Of a stretch of 64,000 nucleotides of DNA, positions 1-12,717 are shown piece by piece (within the stretch, counting starts at the first letter, position 1; each line of letters opens with the position of its first letter). Source of the stretch: Saururus chinensis (lineage: Eukaryota; Streptophyta; Magnoliopsida; Piperales; Saururaceae). The translations under genes were made by a program, and so were the position numbers. The notes beneath the pieces were generated by a model. The model worked only from the letters and a program-made list of their open reading frames with translations. It had not been told where the DNA came from and made no database searches. The stretch covers positions 1,904,501 to 1,968,500 of the forward strand of contig CP141143.1 of assembly GCA_035235625.1 (NCBI GenBank). Direction: 5' to 3'.

Positions 1-1008
1 ATTGGTTGATATAGGTGTTCTAAAATTAGTTTATTTTGGAACCATACACTATTACTCCCTCCATTCTATACAAACAATGACTCCCTCTTTCCCATATTAA
101 GTGCTCTAAAATTAATTCATTTTGGAGCCAAATAATATGCTTAATATGAGTCATAGTTATATGTGTAAATAAATGTATAATTGTGGAGCACTATATTTAG
201 AAAAAATAATTATGTAAATTGTACGGACCTACCCGTATTGATCTCATATAATTTTTAAAAAATATTTTTAATATAAAAAAACATTATCATCTTTAAACCT
301 TCGAAGAGGTTGGGTATGAATTGTGTTTTTGGTTTTAGGTAAAAAAAATTAATTTTTTTTTCAAAAAAATATTTTTAAAATAAAAAAATAATTAATTAAT
401 TAATTATTGCTACGTATCAGCCATATTTATATGGTACAGCCGATACGCCGATATGCATAAGATTTCCCTGTGGGGGGCATATCACCCCTCATATCCATAT
501 CGGTCTCTCGGAGGATAAGGCCTTCCATGGGTAGCACATGTGACAACTAATCACCAAAGAAATATTCTGCAGATGACAATATGATCACTTATTCAAACCT
601 CTCCCCAAAAGAATCGCACTGAACTTTTGAACGGATAATAGTCCTGTATAGGGGTGCTTAAGAAGTAGCCATCACAGCTTTCCTGCTCCCAACCTGTATA
701 TATCACTAGCAATTCTCTGTAACTAGTTTGTTTCATCCAAAAAATGTGATTTAAGCACCCGGAACAGTGTTACCTTTATCACTATTATAAAGCAGTAATC
801 TACCCATATCAGAGAATAGGAAACATCAAAAGCATATCGTATAATTGTGTACTACTAGTTGCTACAGTGTAGAAGGGCGAAAGGACGGTAGAATGAGCTC
901 ATACAGAAGGTCTCCAGGTTCGAATTTGACACTTGCTCGTGAAATTTTAAAACAGTGACTACAACAAATGATATTTTAACATTTTAAACAAGAAACAAGA
1001 ATATATAC
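1..1008. other. AT-rich non-coding sequence, probably intron of the gene at 1009-1672
   Basis: I found no exon here that continues the reading frame of the minus-strand gene ending at the donor site at 1003-1008, so this is probably a long intron with the remaining exons beyond the left edge. Positions 50-135 hold CTCCCTC-type motifs next to CCCATATTAA, which look like termini of Stowaway-type MITEs, but no complete pair of ends could be defined. A GGTTCGAAT motif near 917 resembles a Pol III B box without a convincing A box. Confidence 0.4.
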
Positions 1009-1672
1009 CTCTTTTTAGATAGCAACGGGAAGTTGGTAAATGCCCCAACTCCATATTTAGGATAGTAAGCACATGATCGCAGGCGTAATGAGCTGAAGAA
1101 TACAAGAAGACGACAAAAATAGAAAAATTGAATAAGAAATTGGAATTGAATAATAACAGCAGTTTAAATGGTTAAAAGCAGAAAATATTTATATATAATG
1201 ATAAAAAGGAAAGGTTTTCTTACGGCTCGGAATTTGACACATAAAGGTCCACAAAAGTATTTGGGTCCTCCAGTTCCCTGAAACAAAAACCGTTCAATTG
1301 AAAACTTCAGATGCTAGGAAGAAAATTGCGATGTAAATGTTCACTAACCTTTGCCACCTAAACAAAGCATTGGCAAACACCTTCTCCTTTCCCATATGGT
1401 CAAGCGGACCAGAGACCTGAATAATAAGTTAAGAAAAAGAAAGCACTTCTCTACTGGGACGGGAAGTCACTGAAAAGCTGACGCGTCCAAAATGCTAGTA
1501 GATCATAAGAAGAAAATTAGTCGGATACAGTTGCCACCAAATCCACATGAGGGTCATCGATAGGCTTCAGCATAATCCTCGCACTAAACTGTCTTTCCTG
1601 ATCAAAGTAATCCTCAAAGAGGCACCGGAGTGCAAGTTTTCCAAATAATAAGTCGTATGACGGTTCCAACAT
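1009..1672 (-). CDS. N-terminal exons of a conserved plant protein of unknown function (partial)
   Basis: Four consecutive minus-strand exons join in frame: 1672-1529, 1416-1349, 1277-1224 and 1092-1009. All introns have GT donors and AG acceptors. The predicted start is ATG at 1672, directly after a CAG acceptor-like site, so an untranslated leader exon probably lies upstream. The protein begins MLEPSYDLLFGKLALRCLFE, includes VSGPLDHMGKEKVFANALFR and reaches AYYPKYGVGAFTNFPLL before the next donor at 1003-1008. I have a vague recollection of similar plant proteins with this opening and with alternating polar and hydrophobic strands that might form a beta-barrel, but I cannot name the family and assign no function. 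The C-terminal half is not in the window, so the gene is either cut by the edge or is a truncated copy. The frame is open through all four exons, which favours a real gene. Confidence 0.7.
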
Positions 1673-2300
1673 CCTGCATTACCAAATAGTAAAACCAATA
1701 TAAAAGCAAAAAGAAGCCAGGGTTCGATAAGTCCAGGTATCGATTTCCTTGCAAAATTAAACGACGCAGCACGTAGAAGAAAGACAATTTAGCAAGTGAA
1801 GGGCAATCGCCTGAGCTTCCCAGCTCATTGCTGTCTCGCTAAATTCTACCCCAAAAAAAATCCCATCAACGAATTCTGGGGAGAGAATTGAAGATACAGG
1901 CCTACTTCAATGCATTCGCATAGAGAAAGAACATGACAACGAACGAAGAATGCAAGATAAGAAGGTCGGGGCGGGCGGCAGTCGGACCTAGTGCGGGCTG
2001 CGAGAGGGGGGAAATCGAAGAGAGGGGGCACCAGGACCATTGGTGGAGGCGGCTCCTTCTCCAGCAAGTTCCCCATCACTCTCCCTCCTCACTTGCACTT
2101 GCACCACTACTCTTACTCTTTGTCTCCTCTTCTATTTTCCCTCTCACTCGCTCACGTCCGTTGTAGCCCACCAGTTTTTGCTTTCGATCGACCATCTCCA
2201 ATAAGCAGAGTCGAGCTGCCCGCTGGACAAAGGAAGAGAACGCGCCCGCTTTTACTGCTGCTTCTCCGAGTGTTTACGATTTTCTAGTTTCCCCACTAAT
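1673..2300 (-). promoter_or_regulatory. Leader and probable promoter of the gene at 1009-1672
   Basis: This region lies upstream of the first coding exon on the minus strand. It contains a GC-richer stretch at about 1950-2270 with pyrimidine-rich runs, flanked by AT-rich DNA. A possible leader-exon donor (GGGGTAGAAT on the minus strand) occurs near 1850. Overlapping short ORFs here look compositional rather than coding. No clear TATA box was placed. Confidence 0.35.
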
Positions 2301-2404
2301 TTCATCGAAATTTGTTCACAGCTACCGCAAGTTTGTATAAATTCCTATGGCATCCTTTTAAATTGTTTTTGAATCATATGTATTTATTAGGGTCCTAGCG
2401 ACGA

Positions 2405-2560
2405 TGAGCATACCCTAAGAAACACATGAGTCGTTATATTTAAAATCAATAGTACACACACTATGCATATTAATTATTAGCCTTAACGTTAATATGTGTT
2501 AGTGTGTGCATCATTGATTTTCTATATAGATAATTCTCGTGTGTTCCTTACGCTCGGCTT
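2405..2560. mobile_element. Foldback MITE of about 155 bp
   Basis: Two arms of about 50 bp face each other. The left arm runs from AAGAAACACATGAG near 2417 to ACACACTA near 2462. The right arm runs from TAGTGTGTGC near 2500 to CTCGTGTGTTCCTTA near 2550. The arms pair over most of their length with a short loop around 2465-2498. This palindromic structure without coding capacity is typical of a MITE. I could not determine exact ends, target duplication or superfamily. Confidence 0.6.
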
Positions 2561-2566
2561 AGTATT

Positions 2567-3357
2567 AGAATAGAGCATAAAAAATACTTCGCATATGTAA
2601 GGCTATTTTTAAAGAAAAATTAGCCATGTACCAGGTTGCATATGCGCTTACATAAGCCATTAGATCGTGATATGATGGCTTGTGTTAGATGCCGGTAATT
2701 CAAATTCACCTACCTTGAGGAGCATGGGTGTCAAGATTTCAAAATCATTTAGGGCATCATATCTGTGTGTGCAAGGCACATATAAATAAGATTGCTTTTA
2801 AAAATTTTACCTTAAATTTATGGGAAAATAACATTTTTACAACACGAAAATGGCTTCTTAAAAAATGTATATTAAAATAACAAATTAACTTGTTGAACCT
2901 TCATAGAAAAATTAGCTATTGATTTGTATTATTAGGTAGTAGCAAGAAGGCACACTTATTATGCGTGTAAATATAAATTAAATAAACTAACAATAATGAA
3001 CACGCATTATGTGTGTTAATATAAATTAGATCAAATAAAATAAAATAAATTATGTATTGAACAAAGGTTTCCCTTGCATGTTATAATTACAATACATTGT
3101 TTTCAGGATCGCAATGATCATTAGTTATACATATAAGCTCTAAGCTAACACATATACACTTGTAGTACGCAACTTGTAAATCCAATCTCATAGGCTAAAT
3201 ATTATGTCATAGGTTGACGAAGATAATAGTGTTGAAGGACATTATGTCGTGGAGCATGTTGTTCACATTCAAGACTAGTTTGGTAGCAAGGTCTCCTTTG
3301 ATTGAGCTCTTCGGGAGTTTTCCAATGACATTAAAAATATGCAAATTCTAATATGTA

Positions 3358-3389
<32 letters not shown>

Positions 3390-5776
3390 TATAAGTGTGC
3401 TATATACATGGTATCATACCCCATGATTTTTAAAACTCTTTTATCAAAATAAAATTAACGAAAACAAATTTCTTTTCCAAAACTCTTTTTTGTCAATCAA
3501 AGACAAAACTACCCTTAGGGTGACTTACTCATTTTTACATATAAGAATATTCAAATCATCATATTCATACTTAAGACAAAGTCGAATTTGTAAAATCTTT
3601 AAGTTTTATTATTTTTTTATTCGTGTAAAGTTTTATTTTATCATCTTGTTTTTATTGTTGTGTGATTGTCTAGTTTAATCATGATTCTTCTTGGGTTATT
3701 TTAAATTTTTAATAAAAAAATTATTAGTGTCAAGCTTAATCCACCAAGAGCCACACAAATTGGTGTCATTTAATTTTTTAATTAAGAAAGTCGGCCCCAC
3801 CCTAAGACCCACTTCCATCTCAGGCGACGTGCCAACTTCTTGGGTCGCAGACCCTCACTTAACATTTTAAATGGGTTTAGGCTAAGTCAAATTCACTTTT
3901 TAGTCTATATCAATTAAGTGAGTTCACTTATTTCCTTATTATGCCCATTCTAGACCCAATAACTTACCATAGTTATAAATAGAAACCTTAGCCTCTTCCC
4001 CACTTTGGAAAGCTCTACCCCCATCTAAAAAAAAAAATATCTTAATCCAAGGTATCTCTTTAATCCTTATACGTTTCTTTTAATTTTCACCGTAAAATCT
4101 CATATTCTTCTCCTCTTGAATGATATTTTAAGTTTTCTTCTTATCAAATTCATTCTTTTACCCATGTTTTGAAACCCTAGATTATGATCTATTGCTTTCT
4201 ACTCTTGTGATTTTCATTTTGGGTATAAGAGGAATATAGATCTATATTTTATTATTAGTTTTGAGTCTTTTTTTGGTAGAAATAATAAATTTTTGCTTAG
4301 GACTAATGTAACTTAATTTGTTGATGAGGGTTTCTTGAATTTTGGAGGAAAATAAAGGGTCTACAATCTTGTTTAATGTAAGGGGTTTTTATTTAATGAG
4401 GTTTTACTTCCATTAATACCATGTTTGTTGGCGAAATCATATTCTTGAAGAATTAATATATGACTTAAATCAATTTTAGTCTCTATTTTAGATTCACGAC
4501 TACGTTTCACATACTTTTACTTTGATTTTTGCTCTCTAATGTTTTCTGGAAGTAGATTATCATGTTTATATCATATTCCTATTTTTTTATTTTTTTAAAT
4601 AATATGTATTTATTATATTTTTTGGGATGTATATTGTACGATCATACAAAAATTTTTTGTTTTCTTGTTTAGAAGCATATTTAAGGATGAAAGCATGTGA
4701 TTATTTGTTCCTTCTTTTTTTGATGGATTGGTATATGTGTTATGAACAGGCTCTAAAAATTTCAAGTCGTTTTGAGCACAATAAGACAGTAACATAGTCT
4801 TAAATTTGAAAGTTGACAGTTCTTGTAAAACTACACAATCTTATTAATTAAATAAAAAATATTTTTAAATTTATTTCATACGTTATTTATTTATATTCTA
4901 ATTAAGACTATGATGTAGGTTTATGTAAATTTTTATGTTGATTAGAGTTTAGTTGATATTTTTCTTAAAATGTAAGAGTTACATGCTATGATTATGCTAA
5001 ATCATCTACTAAAGCTAGTAAGAGGATAAATGACTATATGCTTTATTTTAAATGGAATTTTGATGATTTATTCATAATTAGTTCATGTTACAATAGAATA
5101 TGATCACATTGAAGCATAAATACTTACACACATACTAAATTAATTATGTATGAACCATGTTCCACATACTTTAGCTTAATTATGAACATGATCATGTATG
5201 TTTATGTTTACTTTTACTTACATAATCTCATTTACCACTTATGGACCATGTCTCATAGATAACAAGACTGATTTATGTATGATTATTCATGTTTGTATAC
5301 ATTTAACATTGTTTACATATGTATCATGTTGTATACATCATGAGAATTATTTGTTAAGTCATGATTAATCGTGTTTAACTGTCATTAACCAATTGTGTAT
5401 CGTAATTTTCCGAATCAGTCATATCAGAGATTAATCGTCAGTTTTGTATCCAATGGGAAAGTTTTTATGTCTTATGGGAAGGGTCTTCTGTTTCGAAAGG
5501 TGTGTTTATTCTTCAAGTGAGAAGAGCGAAATGCTATAATAAGATAAACAACTAAGACTTTTTGGACTTGAGAATTCAAACTGGTTTGTTGGTGTGTACT
5601 GGCTTACCAGGGGGCACTTCGAGTCAGGATTTTCCCAAACTGCTTAGGTATTCCTTTTTAAGGATTTCTAGGGTGAGTAGGTTGCTCCAGCTATGGCCAA
5701 AGTGAGCAGGTTGATTTCTCTATTGTGAGATATTAATTGTGGTATTGACACATATGGTGTATAGATTATAATAATC
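2567..5776. other. AT-rich intergenic DNA with a (TA)n tract
   Basis: No gene is supported in these 3.2 kb. A pure (TA)n tract lies at about 3358-3385. A TATAAATA motif at about 3976 is followed by a pyrimidine-rich stretch and could be a retroelement LTR promoter. The rest is low-complexity AT-rich sequence with short spurious ORFs. Confidence 0.45.
3358..3385. repeat. (TA)n microsatellite
   Basis: An uninterrupted run of TA dinucleotides. Unlike the (TA)n tracts near 26.6 and 36.8-37.8 kb, no transposon terminus with the GAAAAAGTT motif adjoins it, so it may be an unoccupied site of the same kind. Confidence 0.85.
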
Positions 5777-5784
5777 ATTAATAC

Positions 5785-6875
5785 TAGGGTTGCACCAAAA
5801 AAACCGAACCGAATTGAACCGGGTAGAATCGAACCAAAATTAGTCGGTTCGGTTCCTTAAGTTAAGGAACCGTTGTATTTTCGGTTCGGTTCTAACTTAT
5901 AAAAAACCTAAACCGAACCGAACCGAATATCATTTTTTTTAATCTAATCTCAGCCCTTCATTTGAATGAAGGGTCGAGATGCATTCTTCTTTTATTAACC
6001 CTAACCTTCCAAAACCCCAAAAATCCCTTAATCACAATCTTGTGCCACTTTCTACACTTCCTCCCAGTGACCTCGGCTTGCAAGGTTTCGATTTGGAGCT
6101 CAAAGCCCAGGTGCCTTCTCCATTCTCCCTTGCCCCTTACAACTGCTCAGCATTCCCCCTTCTTCTTCTAGCTTCAAATTTTGGAATTTTGTAGTTGTGA
6201 AGTGTGATCAGCCACCCAACTTCACAAATTTACTTCCTGGTCATGAACAATTTGTCTAGTCTGGCTTGATAGTGAAATAAATTGTCCAGATGTAGGCAGA
6301 AGTCTCTCGTAGTCTGCCTATGCCTGCTCACTTTCCTAGCCCTTTATCGACCAACCCTTCATTTGGGATCCCCCCAATCGCAGGGAAATCGGCATGGGTT
6401 GTTACCTGTAGTGGATCCACTGTTCAGGCCAGATGAGGAGGAGCTTCTTCTTCTGGACGTCCTTGTAGATTGGTTAAAGTTGTTTCCTTTGCTGCACAGG
6501 GCGATGCTTGAGTTGTTGAAAGTAGGGCCGATTTCTTTTGATTTATTGATAGTGCAGGGCATCTGAACTCTGAAGTTTGAAGTCAGCCTCTCATCTCCCC
6601 CAAATTCGGCAACACCGCCGATAGCCTCCGCCAGAGCTCCTCAATGTCCGCCTCTGCCGCCGGTAGGTGTGACATGTCCGATGGAGAATGGGTTCAGGAC
6701 GAAGGGAAGGTCGGGGTGTTAGTGAGCTCAGGAAATTGTGATTTCATATCGGTTCCGGTTCGGTTCCGATAAAATCGGTTTCTTATTCGGTTCGGATCAG
6801 TTCCGAGATTTCGGTTCCGGTTTCGGTTTCGTTTCTTATAAGAACCAGTCAGAACCGAACTGAGATGCAACCCTA
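5785..6875. mobile_element. Non-autonomous hAT element with perfect 8-bp target duplication
   Basis: The element starts TAGGGTTGCACC and ends GAGATGCAACCCTA, so the termini are inverted (TAGGGTTGCA / TGCAACCCTA). It is flanked on both sides by the identical octamer ATTAATAC (5777-5784 and 6876-6883). An 8-bp duplication with short TIRs is the signature of the hAT superfamily. Both subterminal zones are packed with CGGTTC/GAACCG motifs in opposite orientations, likely transposase-binding repeats. The internal part (about 5950-6720) is different: GC-richer, with short open stretches in several frames but no recognisable protein. It could be a captured host fragment. There is no transposase gene, so movement would depend on a partner elsewhere. 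Confidence 0.92.
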
Positions 6876-6883
6876 ATTAATAC

Positions 6884-9742
6884 AGGTTTTGTAGGAATAA
6901 TGATACTTGTGTTTATATAGGTTGTATATGGACTATGCTATTTGGTAATGCAAGATGGATGTGGATTATGATACTTGTTCATGCGGGATGTGTATGGATT
7001 ATAAGATTTGAATGAATGCACAAGTTGTGTTTATAATTATGAGATATAATTGAGACCATGATGTACAAGTGTTGTTTACGGACATGTGATGCACAAATGA
7101 TATTTCTACATATTGTATGTGTGAGGGAATGGATATACTCTTGTGTTGTTAACACTGGTTTGCATGAGGCTTATGTAATGTTTTTATGGATTAAGTGTTG
7201 GTATTAATGTGAGTTTTATGTTTTATTCAAACCCTTACTGAGCTAAGCTCACCCCTTGTTGTGTTGTTTTATTTTGGAGTTGTATGTTTGTGTCATGCAG
7301 GTGCTCAAGATGAATTATTTTAGGAGCATGAAGGTGAATAAATGCATGTGGAGTGTGGACTAGTTCATTGTGATGAGATATACTTATGTTTATGACATGT
7401 TAAAATTTTGATATTTTAAATGTTTACGGATAGCTTAATTGTTTAATGGTTTAGACATGTTGTTGTCTTTTTATATTTGTGACTATTATGTTTATAAGAC
7501 TATGCAGGTATATGATAAACTAAGCAACTTTAATTAATTTTCTATTAATTATTATTTTTTTCACAAATGGAGTGTTGTTTACTTCGATCTAGCCCATTTC
7601 GGGTTAACTTTATGTTTTGTCGCACTATTATCAAGGGGGTTTGGTGGTCCCGAACAAAATCACACATAAATCTCATAGGGTATTGCCCGAGTATACACCA
7701 AAAGTCCACTACACACATACAATCATAAGTAATTGGCACACATGTGCCTATGTTTAAAATTACACACCGCACTAAAAGTCTTACTAAACAAGATAAGAAA
7801 TCCTACATTTCTTATAAAGCTTGTTGTCCTTTCCATTCTCATGTTCCCAACCCGGCTCCTCTTCCGATGAACTTGTATTACGAATACAATGAGTATACAA
7901 GTATACCCAATGAGATGGATAAACAAGTACTATGTAATAACAATGCACATTATTATACTACATCATTATGAAATCAACAAATATCATATCTAATTGCAAA
8001 CATCATCATCACCACACATATGAGTCTCACTTATAAATTTCTTGCTCCATAAGTGTAAGTCATTAAGTTCTCTATTACATGGTAGTCACGTTTAGGAGTA
8101 CAACCTCGCCTCACTAGACTATAAACTACTCACTGCTGACCTCAAGTATTTTAAAGCATGCCCGCTCTTTCCACGCCATGAAGCTAAGGCCTACAAGGCT
8201 CATAGACCAAAGTGATTAAGATTCTAATTTTTATGATCATTTAAACCTCTTGTACTGTGTTGCACGGGACACATCATTTAATGCTTTAGTTCATTTGAAC
8301 GCATCTCCCAGACCAGAGAAGTGTTCATACATAACTCCCATCCTTAGAGAGCTAAAAGACATTGGTCTTATTTCATACTAAACCCTTTTTATAAGCAGCT
8401 AATGACTCACTTAAAGAGTCATTCAAACACAATGATCCTCTTGTCTTTAAGTGTTTTATCCAATAGTCTCGAGGTACTATCTATTACAAAGATTTTTACA
8501 CACACAATGGCACGTATACACAAATAATTATTAATCACAACATTACATATATTTGAACTTCATGCATTCGATATCATGCTATTATATCTCGCAATATTAG
8601 TTTTAACACTTATAATATTTATTTATAACATTTACTCAAAAACTAACTATTAATAGACTCATCAACGTGTTGACCAAGTCACCAATGACCATTGGTAACT
8701 CATAAACATGTCGAACCTTGCTGACAATGGTATGAAAATGACAACTACTATCATCGACACTTTGTTGACATGTCGACTTCAGTTTTGATGACCCATCAGT
8801 AACACACCCACATGTCGATGCATGTCAATAACTCATACCTCCATCTTCTCTATTCCATTAGTAGCATCACCAACGTGTTAGGAAACATGTCGATGGTAAG
8901 AAAGAGTAACAAAACTATCATATTTATTTCAAATTCATCTAAAAACATGATATAACATAATATTGCACATTAATATTCCGAAACCAAGAATACAACATGA
9001 TCTTATAGAATAAAACACTCATTAACACAAGGATCATGATCATAATTATCATCATAACAAAGTATTCTAAAAAGGCAAGCTTTCATATGTTCAACCACCA
9101 TAAAATTGTACTTTAAACACATGATATTAAATTATAGCACAAGGTTAGAAATCCGACCTCTTTCCACAAACAAATAAAGTCTTCACAAATCCGGTTCTTC
9201 TTCCTTTCTACAACACTCTAACATGCAATTAGTCCACCGCTTTCTCCCCAAAGCCAGAGAATTCGTAGGATTAAGGTAAAGGTTTGTCAAAGATATTCAT
9301 ATGGAAATTAAATAACCGAAATCTCGTTCATAACCATCCCCAAAACCGCTTGGAACCACTCTTTTGTGAAGTTTCAAACCCATTGGTAAAACCATTTCAA
9401 GATCATTGACACATCGAAGGCTGCCGACAGTGTCTTTAGTACTCCATCGGTGAATTAACTGACATGCCGAACTCTACCGACAATGAAAAGTTGTTTCATC
9501 GGTTGGTTAACCAATGTGTCGATGTTCGCTAATAAAACTTTTTATCCCAAAGTAAGATTAAACAAACTTCATACTTTGCATTTTTGCTACTTCCCTAAGT
9601 TCACCACTCAAAAATCCTATTTTATCACAAAGATTTGTTGGTTTAAAAGATACAAGAACCTCCCATGTAAGGTTAAAAATAAACAATAAGAAAAATCATG
9701 AACAAATACATAGAAATTCCTCACAAAATTACGGGTGTCACA
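6884..9742. repeat. LTR-like, gene-free repeat DNA
   Basis: No protein-coding gene is visible. On the minus strand a block begins TGTGACACCCGT (9742-9731), a form of terminus common in plant Ty3/gypsy LTRs, and is followed by long non-coding sequence. On the plus strand, around 7220-7330, a CTTACTGAGCTAAGCTCACC segment followed by a CAGGT motif resembles the 3' part of plant gypsy LTRs. These may be two solo or fragmentary LTRs in opposite orientation. I could not pair their ends or find target duplications, so this remains a tentative reading. A CATGTCGA-type motif recurs several times between about 8690 and 9530. Confidence 0.35.
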
Positions 9743-11329
9743 CATGGTGTCTAACAAAAATTCAAGAAAACATAGTAATGTGAGATCTTATTTGATAGAG
9801 TTTGTCAAGTGATTTCTAACAATACCAAGAATGTGCATATCCAAGTCCGGGAAGGCAAAATATAATTTTATAAAGTTAAAATTAACATAATTTATAAAAT
9901 ATAGATCAAGATTCTTTTATCTTTGCCTTTTTGGGGATTAGGATGAGTCAAATAGAGGTAAAATAGGGATTAATAGTATAAAACATAAGTCAAATAGTCA
10001 AAATTTGAAAGTTCTACAATACACAAATTTGTTTTATATTACAGTACGATTTAGATGTTTTTTTGTCCTAGGGCAGTTAATATGAGATGGCTGGAGTGTT
10101 TTGTAGGAAGACTTATTTGTTTGCTATAAATTGGCATTCATATGAAGGGGCATTGCCAAGTTGAAGAGGACAGTGGGGTTGGGGGCGAGGGGGGTAGGAC
10201 TTGCAGCAATGCACTTGAAAAAATGGTATTCAACAAACATTTAGTTATCTTTTAAATTCCTCAATAATAAGTTACCAAAAAATAAATAAATCCTTCAATA
10301 AATTAACTACTCATAATAGTATTTACAAAAAAACTACCCATAAACATAATGCAGTTAATGTCAAGAAGGTAATTAAAAAGATTTTTATAATGAACTCATT
10401 TGTTCTTAGCATTTATAAAAAGCTCAAAAGTTACCAATTATGTAAAATCTTCAAGAAATTGTATGTCAAAAGTAGTGCTCAAACAACTAGATGATCCACT
10501 TGCTTAATTCATACTAGTTTAGCGACTAAAACTTTTGATATTAATCAAGTTAACAGTTCAAAGTGTAAAATAGTTCACAACAAAAGGCGCTTTTAAAGTT
10601 TTCATTCTTTATTTTGTCTTCAACATTTGGCTTCTTTTTTTACAAAATTAATGTAAGTTAAATTTATGTTTCTTATCACAAACCAGGATTTTTATAAACA
10701 GTCTTTTTCAATTCCTTGGATTACACAAAATTTCAATAAAATTGTTTTCGTTCCTTCAAAGCAACTATGAACATTTAAAACCAACTCATAGAATCCAGAG
10801 TTCTAACGAGTACCCAATTATTTATTAATATTATAATGGCAAAAACATTCCCGAGACAAACCATATTTCATTCTAAGTACACATCATTAAGTGAAGCGAA
10901 AATATAAAGTGTAATATAAGTTGGAAGTTCACACCATTAAAATATCAAAAGTTAAATTGTAGTATGAAAGATCAAGATCTTGAAACTATTCCCAACTCCC
11001 TTCTCTAGTGCTTGCATCTCTTTCAGTAATCTTGCACCACTATGATGTCTTGAGTATATTTATGCATTCTTAAAAATTATAAATAATTTTATAATTCCTT
11101 AATAAATAAGGGTACATATAATTAAGAATTAAATACCATAATCTTGACCTTATAAGTTTACAAAATATTACACCATAAGATTCAATTATAAGTTTATATA
11201 TCATTGTTTCTCCCTCACAAAGTAACCTTCAGAGACCCTTCGATTGGCTGTCATGCATTTGCATACCATGAAAATATAAGTAAAAGCCCTACTTGCTACT
11301 CACGGGCAACGGCAGTGAGATATGTTCAA
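9743..11329. other. AT-rich intergenic DNA without recognisable features
   Basis: I see no gene, RNA gene or defined transposon here. In particular there is no peroxidase-like sequence to the left of the duplicated block that starts at 11330, although a tandem duplication would have placed a gene copy there. Confidence 0.5.
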
Positions 11330-12590
11330 CACGATTTAGTAATACAGGATTGGTGGACCGGAGTGGACCCGAAGCTGGGACGTTTGATCCGTTGAGCCCA
11401 TCAAATCGAGGGCTGAGGGAAATAGGAGAACGGAACTTTGGCACTTGCGGCTGTGTGAAACTTTGTTCTTACAATTAAAATACTTATAAAAATTTATATT
11501 GGACTTTATAAGTGGGCCCTCCACAAAATTTACTCGAGCTCACTTATCTAAATTATGTGTAAGTTTTTAATATATATTTTTAATGTATATTTTTATATTA
11601 AAATACACGGGTTTGACTGGTTTACGCAAAATAACAAAAGCCCATACTCCTTTTTAGATCATGGCCAGTTGTGTTCTCTAAAGAGGATGAGGTACATGGC
11701 GCAAATTGCAGTTGCTTGCTGTGATAGGCTGCTTACATGAGCCAATTTCAGGGCTACCGGCTACCGCTTTGACTAGTCTCTCTCTCCTGCTTTGACTAAT
11801 CTCATGTAGTCGTGTTTCCTCATGACAGTCCGAGTCGATTCGAGAGTCCGGATTGCTGCCGCATCTCATTCGCCCATGGCTTATTAGATTATAGATTAGA
11901 TATTTAGTTTTAGACTTTTGGTGTCGGCCCAATAATTACATATTCACGATTGTGAGAGCAAGTCTCAAATATCTTTAGTCAACTCGAGCATGTTGAATTG
12001 AGAAGTTTCTAACAAACAGATTGCCGTTTTCTGCTTCGGTGCCAGAGTTTGATTTGTTGACTAAGTTTTGCCCGAGTGTCTCCCCGCAAGAGTTGTAGCG
12101 TCCATCGAGCCTCATTTTGCTCTCCCAAGAACTTTATCTTCCTTAATTGAAGACCTTTCAGCGCTTAAGTTAGGTTTAAAGCATCGGGATACCAGGTTTA
12201 AAGCATCGGAAGACCACTCCTCCTGTGTGGATTATCCGCGACAAAGCTTGACGATGCCTCTGGTTATCATTCAAACTAGGGCGGCTAACGATACCTATTA
12301 TATATATTGTTTTAGTGTCCGATCCATACAGTTAAGAAGTTAAATAATATAATAAACTTATTAAATAGGTAAATAAAAAGATAATTTTATTTAACTATTT
12401 TTTAAGTAAAATAATTATAAAAAAGTTCTTTAATACCCATTTATCCTTTACCCGTTTGTTATATTATTAATATGTAATACGAGTATATTTTTTTTGGGGA
12501 TATTCTATAGATAATACATATTTTTCTATAAACTTTTCTGTCTTTTTCTGCTCCATCCAGAACCAAATCTCGCATGAAATACAGACAATG
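11330..12590 (-). repeat. Duplicate of the peroxidase upstream region, lacking its gene (copy A)
   Basis: This block repeats, in direct orientation, the sequence 14262-15400 upstream of the peroxidase. Matching segments occur in the same order: 11330-11465 with 14262-14396, 11605-11740 with 14410-14550, 12000-12290 with 14640-14940, and the AT-rich tail 12340-12590 with 15170-15400. Identity is high in the GC-richer segments, broken by small indels. The block ends about 130 bp beyond the stop codon of the peroxidase, and nothing peroxidase-like lies on its left. The simplest reading is an old tandem duplication of gene plus promoter in which the left gene body was lost. The core promoter next to the ATG is not part of the shared segment. 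Confidence 0.85.
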
Positions 12591-12717
12591 TATATTTCTA
12601 TAGAAAATGTATTTTTCTTTTCTTTCTTTCTATAGATAATGTATATTTCTTCGTTGCTGTATGAAATATTACAGACAACGTAGAGATGAGCCAGAGAGTG
12701 CAAGCACGGAGAGTCTA

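Noticed and set aside
860..950. SINE or tRNA gene suggested by GGTTCGAAT
   Set aside because: No convincing A box, acceptor stem or poly(A)/T tail; too weak to call.
1933..2287. Plus-strand ORFs of 77 and 98 codons upstream of the first gene
   Set aside because: Low-complexity composition in a leader/promoter region; two frames are open at once and neither has recognisable content.
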